Shown piece after piece: positions 50,051-62,269 of a stretch of 64,000 bases of DNA. The notes under the pieces are model-generated. The model was given only the letters and a program-made list of their open reading frames with translations, was not told the DNA's origin and made no database searches. Source of the DNA: Lonicera japonica. Its lineage: Eukaryota > Streptophyta > Magnoliopsida > Dipsacales > Caprifoliaceae. Within the stretch, counting starts at the first letter, position 1, and each line of letters opens with the position of its first letter. The DNA is taken from the NCBI GenBank assembly GCA_021464415.1, contig CM038469.1:62353650-62417649 (forward strand), written 5' to 3'. A program made the translations under genes and the position numbers.

Positions 50051-53000
50051 ATGGCGGCTGATCAAAGGAAAAAACGTTTGAACGCTTCTAGTGTTGGTCA
50101 CACTTCTCGGGAACAATACAAAACAAAGAAGAAGAAATTGGATTTACAAAGATATGATTTAAAGATGAGATCTAATATTTCTCTTGAGTGGGATGACAAA
50201 AAGAAGAGTGTTGTCTCAAAGAGGGAGCAGATTGGAATTTCACGGAGAGACTTGGTTCAGTACGTTGATGCTGTTCCTCCTTACCACAATGTCTTGGCTG
50301 ATGTTTTAGCCGTTCCTCAAGAAATTTTTGATTTGAAAATTTTAAAAGAGGTGCTCTCCTATGAGGTAAGATGATTTGACGGGGCTGTAACTCTCCATTT
50401 GAAAAGCATTATTTTTCCCTCCTGAATTTTTGATGCATTTTGTGTTGGACTTGCAATAGGTTTGGCAGACTTGTTTATCTGAGAAAGAGAGAAAGCTTTT
50501 GGCCCAGTTTCTGCCTAAAGGAGCTGATGCATATGAGGTTGTTCAAGAATTGCTCTCTGGGGATAACTTTCACTTTGGAAATCCTTTTCTCAAATGGCAA
50601 GTGTGAATATACTTTACGTTTATGTTGATAATGCATGATGTAGTCTTTTATTTGTTGAAGAACTTGTGGAATTTTTAGTAATTTTGTTGAATCTCAGTCG
50701 ATAATTCATCTCACTCCCTTCATCATGTTTCTTGCTTACGCACAAAATGTATACTCTTTGTTCTTTTTGAGACTTTTCATACATGTGAGTCGTTTTCTAG
50801 TCTGCATTTATGGTTAGTATAACTTGTTAGCCTTTTGCCAAAAGAGAGATTTTTTTTTTGATCGGAAACAATTCTGCCAAAAGAGTGATGATGTACGACT
50901 TATTTTATTCATTAATGTACTAATTAATACAAAGATTAAAGCAGGATTATGTTTAAAATTACCCCACCACAGAACAAAATATTTCTGCTGAAGCACATCA
51001 AAAGTGTAATTAATTGATACATGTCCTAGTTGGTGTGTAGTAGTTAAATGTGCCAGATAATTATGTTATTGCCGGTCTTAGTTGCCTGATCTTGATTTTT
51101 CACATATGTTGCCTTTTATGATTTTACGTTGAATGGGGATAAAATTGGAGGTGTTGGAACAAATATTAATCCACCCTGTTAAAAACTGGGGAATTGAAAA
51201 CGAAAAGGAGGAAGATAAATCAGATCATTGTGGTCTGGATAGAGCTTTTAGTTTCAACTCGGTTCCAATCTAAGGCCGTCTGTTTGGTTACTGTTTTTCT
51301 TCTCCATGTCAACTTTATTTTCTTTCTCAGTGTTTATTTTTCACTTTTTGGTTTCTGGAATTCTATATTTTTGTTTAGCATTTGCTAAGTCACGTAATAG
51401 GAATTACTGCACACCCCTAAAAAATAAATTATGTCTCAAAAAGATAATGTAGAGTTGATAATATTTTTTTTGGCCCTTTTTATTGCACGGGGCATTCAGG
51501 CCCCTTTTGGAACCTGACCAATCCCCAAGGCACGTGCAAACTTTCTTGTCCTCACTCACCATGATAAATTGTGGGAGCGGAAATGTTACGAAACCATGGG
51601 GAATTGAACACTTGGTGTAAGGCTCCATGAGGGGCTTAATTAAGTTCACTCTACAAATCCCCGTGGAGTTGAGTGTTTTCTTTTAATCCATTTCACGACA
51701 TTTATTTCGTGCTTTCTTATTAAAAAGTGGTTTTTTGTTAACATTGTATTTGTGGGTCCTAATGTTGTAAATTTGTAACATTCAATTGTAGTGTCTGTGG
51801 TCCACCAATGAAACTACCAAATACGATATAACTTTATGATCCCTGAAGAAAATTCCTTTGAATGCTTTATGGTGCAATTCTGAAATTTGAGTTGGTCAAA
51901 TTATCTGGAATGTATCGTTGCAGGGGTGTGACACTTTGCTCTGGCAACTTTCATCCTGATGCTGTTCTTCACCGGGAACTATCTTTCAAGGCTAATAAGA
52001 AGGCATATTATTCAGAGTTTCAAACGTATCATAATGAGTATGTAATCTTAAGTACTGCCTTCATGCTTTTTTACCAGATTGTGTTCTTACCATTGCAAAA
52101 CATAGGGGAATTTTCATAAATGTAACCATTTAGAATGGACTGACCGTTGTATTGTCATTATATTTTCATTTTTCTTCTGCCAGTATGATCGGGAATTTAC
52201 AGATGTGGAAGGAAAGATGGGCAAATTGCAAGGATCCTGAAATAGAAATCGTGCAGAAGATATGGAGGTTGATACTAACTGTATGGGTTGTGTGTTGTTT
52301 TTAATTTTGCTTCTTATATTAGCCCCAGATTGGTTTGCATGTTTTGTAATTCTGTGATCATGTTTATTTGGTTTAGGAGTTTTTTTAGTGTGGTGGTATC
52401 ATTTCTTGGTTTCTCTTGGGGAGGGTAACCAACGGGCGCACGGCAACCGCCTTCCCTTCCCTTTACTTTCATTTTTTTTTGCAGTGTGTCTTCTCCTGTA
52501 AACTACCAGAGGCTCAATCATCTCTGTGTACACAATGTGTGTGTGTGTCTCACACATTAGTAATTTAAATAGAAAAATTATACAAAAAATAATAATTGGC
52601 TTAGTAGTTAACCATGAGTTTAACTTGCTATTCTATGTTAATAAATTGCTCTGTGTCGTTGCAATTTACGTGTTTTAATTAAGTGATTAGCCAGAACTTC
52701 CAATCCAAAAACTAGAAAGAAAAATCTAAATTGTCATCAGAATTTTGCTTTTGTGGATAGTTATTAACAAATTCCATAGAGGCCGATATATGTAACCAAC
52801 GATAGTAGATATTGGCATTTGTCTGCCATGTGGGAGTTGGCTGTTTTCCATGTTATACTTGGTATTTCATTTGCAAAATTGCAATAAATGTATGTACAAT
52901 CTTAATAATTGTATAATACATCTGTCAACTGTGTTTTGTTTGTTGGCCATGCCCATGTCATTTCAAGTGATTGCTGTGTTGTCTCTTTAACTATCAAGAT

Positions 53001-56000
53001 GGGTGAACTGTGTGAAGGTCCTTTTTTGTACACATGCTCATCAATCAGTTGTGTTGGCTGCTCTGGAAATGCTCACAATGTGGCATCTCTAATATGTTTG
53101 GGGACTAATGCATTATTATTTTTCTGAAATTGTGAATTTAATATATCCATAATGTAATCTATACTATTATGTAAAGCCAAGACCATAGTTGTCACCTCCA
53201 GGCGCCTCCAGGCGCAGAAGTGGGGAGTCGCCTACTACTAGACGCATCCCATTCGAAAAGGCGAGGGCTTTTTGCGCCTAGGCTCCAGGCATGCAGGCGT
53301 GGATTTTTGAAGCTAGGCGTTTTTTTTTTCTTTTTAATGTTTTGACTTTATTTTTTTGGATCTAAACGGAGCCATTTCGTTTATTGGGAACTTCCACTGA
53401 AACAAGACGTAAAAAACCCTAAATCCCTACTACTCACCTTAGTTTCACGCCGTCTCACACTCTCACTCACACTTCTCTTGCTCGTTCCGTCGTTCACCCC
53501 GTCGTTCAGTCGATCGTTTCACGCCGATCTTCTTCTTCTTCTTCCTTCTCCTGTTCTTCGTTCTTCTGTCGCTGCTATTTTTTTTTTCTTTCTTCTTTTT
53601 CTTTTCCTCAGAAGAATTAATTTATGCAGCTCACGTTGTTTTGCCCTTTTCTACACCCTCACCTCACATATTTCTGCTCACGTGGTATGATATGTCCCTT
53701 TTTTATAGATAAGTGATATAGATAATTTGTTATATATATATATTTTCCAGAATTATTAAATTATAAATAATATATATATATATATTTTCCAGAATTATAT
53801 TTTTTTCATAATTATTAAATTATAATAATATATATCCATATATATTCCAGAATTATTAAATTATAAATAATATATATACATTTTCCAGAATTATATTTTT
53901 TTCCAGAATTATTAAATTATTAAATATATATATATATATATATATACAGAATTATTAAATTATAAATGATATAATGTTTCTTATTTAGATTTTAATTTGA
54001 TAACTTATTTAGCTCTAGATTGTATGACATTGGAGTAGGTGGTGCAAATTATGAGTAGAATAATATATTTTAAGTTTTTGCATAAGGGTGCGCCTTACTT
54101 CGAAAAGGCGCGCGCCTGCGCCTTGCGCCTAGGCTCCAAGGACCTTGGCGCCTTGGTGCGCCTTGAGCTTTTGACAACTATGGCCAAGACCAATTTCAAC
54201 TGCCGAAACTGTGTCAGACTTTTGAATTGCCTATTTTACCCCTGCGGTTCCTTTTTTCATTAAAAAATGTGGTTGCAAGAGGATTCGAACCTTGAACATT
54301 TGACAATACAATCCACTACTTAACCACTAGGCCACTTGACATCTTCGTCTTATATTTTGGTTTGAATTAGATATATCTAGGGATGGAAATTGATCGGGTA
54401 TGGAGCGAGTTTGGCAAATACCTAACCCAACCTGTATTTGCAGTAGCCAACCCCGAACCCGATGTAGTTTTTTTTTTTAACACCCAAACCTGCTATGCAT
54501 AAATATATTAAAACCCGAACCCGCCCCACCCCAAATTTTAACTAAATCTTGCCAAATCAACGATTCAAAAAATTAAGTCGAGCAAAATTAAATATATTTC
54601 AACAATTTTTCACCCTATTTGAAAGAATCATAAAAATAAATTACATTCAAAGAAGAGAATGGTATCAAATTTAGCTAGAGAGTATCAAGAGCATAAGGGA
54701 GAGATGGAGCTAGGGCGCGCTAGCGTGGTACTGTATAATATATTTATATATATATATATGTATGCGGGTCGGGTTGGATCAGGTTTTTAGATGCAAAACC
54801 CTAACCCACCCCGAATCCGGCCCGGGTTATTTTTTTGAAATCCAAACCCAACCCGAGGATGAAAAAACCTGCCCCATCAGGGTCGGGCCAGGTCAAAAAC
54901 CTACAGGATTGGGTCCATCGCATGTACATGTTAGTCTAGGACCAATTTCAACCACCAAGAAGCTGTGTCAGACTTTGGAATTGCCTATTTTACATGCAGT
55001 TTATTTTTTTATTAAAAATATGCTTGCAAAAAGGTTCAAATTTTGAACCTTTGACAAAATAATTTGCTGTTTAACCGCTAAACCATTTAATATTTTTTTT
55101 ATATTTTTGTTTGAACTAAATATATCTTACTAGCACATACATTGCGTGCGCATGTAATCTAGTGTTTATATAAGCATATTTCTTTTGACCTTTTGGTGGA
55201 TGCATAATTTCAAAGTGAAATTACTTGGGCATCGTACTTTTTGTAATTGATGTAAGGGTGTATCTTACCACTGTTATTTCTCATTTAAAGCATGGTATTA
55301 TTTTTAAGCAGATCAAGAAAGCCTGCTGAGAGAAATATGGCCATTCCTGCAACTGAATCCAGACGTCATGATCCTAATGAGAACCTTGTTGCCACATCCG
55401 ATTCTTGTTCTTGGGCTGCTGATGAGAAAGCATGTGGTAGTGATAACCTGACCTTAATGACATTGCATGGAGAAAGCCAAAGAAGGTGAATAAGTTCCCA
55501 ACCTTAAGCTGTGTTAGTTCTGGAAATGAGTTAATTCTTTTAAGTTTAATAGCTAGTAAAATGCTTAGATAGTTTTTAAGGTTTCAAATATTTTCTCTTT
55601 GTTTTAGGAAGTTTATTAGTGCAACTCTTACAATATTGGAAAAGGATTTCAATGAGGCCACCTTTTCTTGCTTAAGGGCTAGGACCATAAAGGCATTTTG
55701 CCTCGGCTAAAGCAAGTGGCCTCTAGTAAGACATGCCGCTTTTGCACCTAGGAGCCAGGCTCAAAGTGTAGATTAGGTGTGCTTAATAGCATTTTCTCAA
55801 AAAGGAACTCGGGCAATTTTGGACCAATTATTTGAGTAGATTTATGTTGTTATTGTGCTCAGGGAGTTAGGGTAACATGGCTTTTGTCTCTCCCTTGATG
55901 ATCTACTTAAGAGGTAGATTTTTTTTCTTAAAAGTACATCTTTGATCAATTGATACATCACTCCCCGCGCCACTTCCCGCCCTAAGTTGACCAAAATCAA

Positions 56001-59000
56001 AGCATAAGAAATCTTTGACCTAGCATAGCCATTTCTATCTTACTACAAAAATGAAAGGGTCTTTTATTTGCTCCCTGCATAAAACGAAAGAAGCATCAGA
56101 GATCAAGAATTATGATCCAAGTCCACCAATTAACAGGTTTACTTTCATTTTCTTACACCAGTTGTTGGACTAAGTCACTTTATTATTGTGATTTTTTGAA
56201 ATGAAATTTTCCTGTTTGCTTGTATTTTACTACGCATAAACTTTTTTTTTTGGGGTCATATTTTCCTTTTTATTTGAATTTTTTTGCGAGGGAAACTAAT
56301 GTGTTTCTTTGTAGTATCTGCAGAAAGGATTTCGTGGAATGCAAATATGATAATTCATCAGATGGTGTCAACGTTGTAGCAAGAGCCAAAAAAGGAGAGA
56401 AACTATGCAAGCGTAATATTCAGCGCTGTGATGGTGCCAAATATATGTCGTATATCAAGGTTTTTCATTTTGCATTTCATAAAGTCACAAAAGTGTGTCA
56501 TGAATAGATGTTCTTGCTGTTGTAATTCTTCTTCATAAACATAGTTTTGTAGTGCTTACATTTTTTGGGAGTTGGGACAAGGCTTTGTTGAGAAGATTAG
56601 GAACATATATTTTGAGAGAGAAATAATGTAAAATCTGGACTTCAGTTTTATAAATTTTCTCACTTTCAAGTTCATGCATCTCTTTCTTGAATACTGTTTC
56701 CTATACCCTACACACATAAAACAAAAAAGAAAAAAAATGAAAAAAAAAGAGAAGAAAAATCTCTTTCTTGGAAAGACAGTGTTGAGTTTTTTTCTTTGGG
56801 AAGCTTTCCTTGTTGATAATGGAGCAGATGCGATGCTTATGTTGTTTGGGGAGGGGTTTATAGATTATCAACAGCCACTTTTATTTTTCAGGTTAGCAAG
56901 GAGCAGCATCAACGTGTTAAGAGTAGTATGAAGCATTCTGGTAATAGCATTCAATCCAGGTCTCTTAATCATGTTTTAGGCAACCTTGATACTTTCCAAG
57001 TGCAACCGTATGAAGTATTTGAGGAAGAAGAACGCCTGAAGTTGCGTGAACACTGGTTAGTGATTTTGCGGAGCAAAAATTACATCAATCTCTTTAATTT
57101 CCTCTTTAAAATTTCTTTTTCGGTTTATATAGGTTGCAATTGGCAAGCAAACATCTCCCAGCAGGTATTGCCAACTGGAGACGAATGCAGCTGGAGAAAC
57201 AGCAGTTGATGAAGTCTTTGGCACAAGAAATAGAGGAAAACGTGACATCTTTGAAGGAGGTTTGGTCCTCTTCCTTAACTCTTTTCTTTGTTGTGTTCTT
57301 AGTTATTTTTTTGTGTTGGGTGGATTTTTTTTGCCTGTGTATCTCTTAATTTCATTTATTATCTGCATTATTTTAACTTGTTAGTTTTGAACTGGGTGAT
57401 CAGGATGAGGAGGAGGAAGAGAACTCTAACATGCTACCAGAGCACAGACACAGTGGAGAATCAGATACTGAACCTACAGTTACACTCGAGGTTTCTTATT
57501 ATGCATATCCTGTTTAACTAAAAAATGGACTTACTAATCCTTTTCAAAATGGTGCTTTTCGTACTCATTTTAGTTGTATTGTCAGCTTTCTGTACCCTGT
57601 CAAGAAAAGGAGGAAGAGAAATCTGATAGCTTGCTTCAGGAGCAGGTGGATAATACTGAAGCAAATCAAGATCCTGCCATCGAATTACTAGAGGTTTGCT
57701 ACCCTGTTTTCTTCTCTTCTATACTTGTTTGTTCTAACCTTTTCTGTATCCAAAAGCGTATTTTACTTGTCAGATGTCTTTGTTTCAAGAATCTTCCTTA
57801 GCATTTGTGTGTCACTTTTTTGACATTTAATATTTTGGTGATCAGGAGGAAGAGGAAGAGAAAGAAGAAGAGGCAGAGGAACAGAGTGCTGATTCCGTGT
57901 ATGAGGATCAAACAGATAATGTAACAGGAAACTATGGACCAACAATGGAGGATGGAAATGACTCTGTTGCAGTGTCCCCAGAAGATCAGCATTTGCAGAC
58001 GATTACTTTCTCCCATGGTAGCCATGAGTTTCAGCCGTTGGATTTGGATTCTAATGACAACCATGTCATTGCAAAAACAGACGATTTCCCTTGTAATGTA
58101 CTGGATTACCCTAAAAAATTGAACCACATGGACGTTGCTGTTAGTCAAAGTGATCATCTCTCGTCGACTGCTAATGTTTGGCCAGCAGTTAGCATGCCAA
58201 GCACTTTTTATCACTCTGCTTCCGTAAGCCATGAATACACAGCAGCTCCGAGTGAATTGTCACTTGGTCATTCACAAGTTATTGAACAGCATCCAGCCCC
58301 ACTAATTGACTTGGAATCTGACATGCAAGAAGAAGACAATACAACAAATCTTTTGCACAGACCATCTGAGGACGATTCTTTTTTCAATCCTTACCCTAAT
58401 CAAGATCGGCATGAGCTACTTCATCCACTCTTCAAGGCCCAGGGCAGTCTACCTTACCATCATGAGCAGCCAGTGACCAATGTAATGATGGAAACTGGTC
58501 AATTTCCAGTTCATTTTCGGGAACCGGTCCATCCTTCAATCTCGTTGGAGTTGAGGCAAAAGAGATTGAATGATATATACATGCATCAAAATATTCAGGA
58601 GAATATATATTCCGATGTGGGTAGGTACTCAATTCCAAGGCAAGAACAACACCTTTTGCCCCTTAATATTCAAGATTGGGCTGTAAATCCTGTCAATACT
58701 GCTAATATGTCGGCACCTCCCCCATCTCATTTGAATGGTGGAGAACTGCCTGTAAGTCAGAATTGGTTTTTTGGTGAAAACCGAGGCGGTGGTGTTTGGT
58801 CTGGTTCAGAAATAGGCCCGAATCCAAGTGTTGGAAATGGTAATAATGCAGACCAGAACCTGTTTAGCGTCATAGCTCAGTGTAATGAGCTGGGTTCTAG
58901 TGCCACCTACGACCCAATGCGACCTACGGAACGGTTAATACAGTCGGGGAACTATGGTGGGATTGGTGGTGGTGGTGGCCCTGCAACAAACATTGTGTTA

Positions 59001-59171
59001 CCTCGAACAGCAAACCCACTTAACTTCTTGGGTGGGCATGAAGCTGCTGGTGGGCTAAAGGCCAATAATAATAATAATAATACTAGTCTAGGATGGGTGA
59101 ACTTGCCGCATCAAGCTACAGCCTTACAAGATACCATGGGTAAACCATACTTGAGGCCTTGGAATCACTAA
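50051..59171 (+). CDS. NFRKB-like nuclear protein (INO80 complex subunit type)
   Basis: Eleven coding exons give 926 residues: 50051-50365, 50460-50596, 51924-52037, 52184-52267, 55312-55485, 56315-56459, 56892-57055, 57133-57259, 57404-57490, 57586-57693, 57846-59171. The N-terminus is basic (QYKTKKKKLDLQ); residues about 45-155 match the DEUBAD-type start of NFRKB (VPQEIFDLKILKEVLSYEVW, LSEKERKLLAQFLPKG). A conserved middle block follows (SRSLNHVLGNLDTFQVQPYE, LPAGIANWRRMQ), then Glu-rich exons 9-11 and a long disordered Asn/Gly/Pro-rich tail ending YLRPWNH. NFRKB belongs to the INO80 chromatin remodeller in animals; the plant role is inferred. Intron 2 has a GC donor (TG|GCAAGT at 50597). 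Exon 6 could alternatively start at 56324. I recall the Arabidopsis homologue as At5g13950. Confidence 0.92.
53184..54182. mobile_element. hAT-like MITE nested in the Helitron
   Basis: A perfect 8-bp duplication GCCAAGAC lies at 53176-53183 and 54183-54190; the ends are perfect 11-bp inverted repeats CATAGTTGTCA/TGACAACTATG. Subterminal GCGCC-rich blocks (AGGCGCC, TGCGCCTAGGCTCCA) occur at both ends. The right-central part (about 53730-53960) is a tandem array of TTTTCCAGAATTATTAAATT units with TA runs. At 999 bp it has no transposase. Confidence 0.85.
54281..54334 (-). other. tRNA-like Pol III A-box/B-box pair inside the Helitron
   Basis: On the minus strand TGGCCTAGTGGTTA (54321-54334) fits the A box and GGTTCGAATCC (54281-54291) is a perfect B box, about 30 bases apart. 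No full cloverleaf is seen, so this is a SINE- or tRNA-derived module, not a tRNA gene. Degenerate copies lie at about 39625-39695 and 55020-55090. Confidence 0.6.
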
Positions 59172-59674
59172 GGTTTTTTCTTTGTTCTTCACTTTTTGGG
59201 TGGGACCAGTGTGGCAGTGAGCGGAATAGTTGGTTGCGAGTTTTTGAGCTTGGTTTAAAGACAAATGGAACAGATTGCAGAATACAAAGGCCCATGCAAG
59301 AGGAGCTTGTGGCTAATTTTTTATTGTACATAACATGCAAAACAGCCAAGGGAGTGGGGATGTATATATTTAGATTCTAATTTGAAGGAGCGGGGGGGTT
59401 GTTTAAGTTATGGGAAAGGTAGAAAAAAGTATGGGGAATATATGATAGAAACTGCAAGTGTTTCATTTTCATTAGGGTTTTTTGCTTGTTCCTTGTTTGT
59501 GGAGAAATGTATCTTTCGTTAACTTTGCAGGCTAGAAACTACAAGAGGGGAAATGTTTTTGACATAATAAAAGCTGTCATTTTTGTTTTGTTGTCTTGGT
59601 CTTTTTATATCTACCTTATTTATAATGCCTGTTTGAATGAGATTTCGTTTGGTGCTTAGTGGAGTACATATACC
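59172..59674. other. 3' UTR of the NFRKB-like gene
   Basis: Directly follows the stop codon. An AATAAA-like AATAAAAGCTG at about 59567-59577 near a T-rich stretch is a plausible polyadenylation region. Confidence 0.45.
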
Positions 59675-59875
59675 TTTTATAATCTTTTATGATATATTTG
59701 GAAGACCTTCCTTTTTTATAGTCGTGTATGATACATGTGGAAGACCCTCTTTTTTTATAGTGGTATATGATATATTAGGAAGACGTTAACATATGTCTTT
59801 AAGATATTATAATTTTTTTTATAGTGGTATATGATATATTAGGAAGACGTTAACATATGCCTTCAAGATATTATA
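59675..59875 (+). repeat. Short tandem repeats, about four copies
   Basis: Two nearly identical 53-bp copies start at 59757 and 59821 (ATAGTGGTATATGATATATT, then AGGAAGACGTTAACATATG), period 64. Two shorter diverged copies precede them from 59675 and 59718 with the core TATGATAxATxTGGAAGAC. Confidence 0.8.
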
Positions 59876-60615
59876 AATTGAAAATTAGTCTTTAGGGGGG
59901 AGTACATGTTTTATTTAAATTGAAAATTTGTCTCTTTATGAGAATACATGCTTCATATAATTTTTTTGTTAGGAGTGTGTTCTCATGATTATAACGTTTT
60001 CAAGTTGAGTATTTGAAAATTGCATATTCTAGTGGGTTGTGGACATAATTTACTCCAATTATTTCATCTTTCTTTAATCATGACAACTTCATTTTTAACG
60101 CCGGGCGGCCTTTGACTCGAGCGGATGCGGAATATATTTGCCAACGTATTTAAACTTTTATAACAAACAACTAAGTTTTATTTGATAATAATATAGTAAA
60201 AAATAATAATAATAAAATAGTTGATTTATATGAGAAATTGAAACATAAGAGTTAATTTTATTATATATTTCAATTTATTTTCAATTTCTTATATAAATTA
60301 ATTATTTTTCTTACTATTTTATCAAAATAAACCTTATTTTTTTGAAAAATCAAACTCACCTCTCCATTACCTTTGTGTAGAAGAAGATCATTCTGTGTAG
60401 TCCAAATTAAGATGTCGGCATAATAAGTGCTTTATTGAAATGCAATTTTAAGTGGGACCATTACATAGACTTATAACTGTTGCATTTCGTCTGGATAAAA
60501 CATCCAGTTACACCTGGCTGATAAATACTCTCTCCTTCCCTTACTTTTACATTTTTAAAATTTTATGCTAATCCATGGATCGCACAAGTTTTAGTCAATA
60601 ATATTTATATCAATG

Positions 60616-61341
60616 ATGTAAAACATTAAATTAATTATAATTGAAAAAATCTTTTAAACAATTGATATACGTAATGAGCATAATTTTGTATTTGGGCCCT
60701 GGCTCAAGCCTAGTGAACAGGCCACAGGCCTATATGGAGGATCGAACTCCTTCTGACTGATAAAACCGATTACGACGTCTGATCGGATAGTGGGCCGATC
60801 ACCAGGCGACAAGTTATGGATAAGTGGGAACTGAGCTAGAGGATAAACGATGGGAAATAACCACTTCTACTTGTGTAAACAGGGTTGTTAACACATGTAA
60901 TCGTGGAGTAGTGATCAAGTTTACCTTTTATAGTAATTTCTCACCCCACCAGACCTTATCTAGAGTTTATAAATAGAATAGGATAAACCTTTAGCGGGGG
61001 ATGAGCAAATAAACGATAACAAAGAGTAATACATTTTTCTCCATACTTTCTTTCTCTTTCTGAGATGTACCTCTTTGGCCATTAGAACCTAGTGAAGAAC
61101 ACTATCATACAGTATGGGAGGATGTACTGCTGCATTGGGGATAAAAGCCATGGGGGAACCTACCCACACAAACAAAAACCCAATGTCCCTACTGCTAATT
61201 TACTGTTCATTATCGTCACCTTTGCTAAGTTTGATTACTGACTATAACGATTTGGACCGATTCAATCTCTTTTGGGTTCGGTTAGATTTATACCACTCAT
61301 ATGTAAAACATTAAATTAATTATAATTGAAAAAGTCTTTTA
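60616..61341. repeat. 644-bp block flanked by 41-bp direct repeats
   Basis: 60616-60656 and 61301-61341 share ATGTAAAACATTAAATTAAT and the following 21 bases with one mismatch. The block between them is less AT-rich and has an LTR-like stretch (TTTATAAATAGAATAGG near 60967, GGGGGATGAGCAAATAAACG), so it may be LTR-derived, but it has no clear ends. Confidence 0.6.
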
Positions 61342-62269
61342 AAAAAATTAAGATATAATTATTATAAATTAAGCATATTTATTAAATAATTATAAATAAA
61401 TTATCTAAAAATAATAGCAATAACTTATTAAACGGTGAAATTAATAAAAATTATTAGTAGGTGTAAAAAATTTACTTAATTTCATATTGGTATAAAAAAA
61501 TAAAACTTATATGTGTTTAGATTTAATTTAAATATATTAATTATGTCCTTCAAAGAATTAAGAGAGTAAATAAGTAAAAGATTATAGTAATAAACGTGTA
61601 CTTTAAGGATATATTATATATATATATATTGCATACTTATAAATAAAAATGATTAAGATTTTAATTTTTATATTTATATTTATTTATAAAATGATAATAT
61701 AGTTAAGATATGCTAAAGGACAAGAAGTATGCGGAAAACAAAAAGATATATTAGGGTGGTGCTATTGTCACCCCACAAACTTCTTACTTCCACTCCTACT
61801 AAAAAAAGGTCTAAACTTCTATTTTCACCCCCACCCAATTAATCATTTTCAACCAACCAATCACTCATTAACATTAATTACTATTCATCACCTTCTTCTT
61901 CCTCTTCCTCTTCCTCTTCTTGTTCTTCTTCTCTATAGTTTTTACTCAATAGTTAATAATTAACAAAAATTCAGATCTAATTAACCCATTCTATCTCATT
62001 CAGCTCATTTCAAAAGTCAAAAAAAATCCAAAAAACTCACAAAACACACAAAATCTCCATTACTGTAACAAAAAAAAACTTTAAGCTGTAGAGAATGGTA
62101 GAGAAGAGTGAATCAAGAATTATCAAGGTAGAAAAACCTAATAAAGGAGAGATATGTTTGTTTTTATTATGTTTAATATTTATTTTCTTTAGTTAATATA
62201 AAAAAAATTGTACCAACAAAACGAACTAGAGCATTAGAGCAGGTTACATCCATTACGGAAAACCGAAAT

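Larger units (their letters stand above)
53158..55162 (+). mobile_element. Non-autonomous Helitron in NFRKB-like intron 4
   Basis: The left terminus TCTATACTATTATGTAAAGC follows an A, and the right terminus CTAG (55159-55162) is followed by T, matching Helitron insertion between A and T. A short hairpin (TGCG-TG-CGCA) lies about 10 bases before CTAG. The interior has two related segments (GACCAATTTCAAC near 54190 and 54940) and shares its body with 38386-39754. No Rep/helicase is present. Confidence 0.75.

Noticed and set aside
54270..54345. Candidate tRNA gene
   Set aside because: A and B boxes are present but no acceptor or anticodon stem can be formed, and it repeats inside the Helitron family.
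57798..58638. Antisense ORFs opposite NFRKB-like exon 11
   Set aside because: They are shadows of the well-supported plus-strand coding frame.
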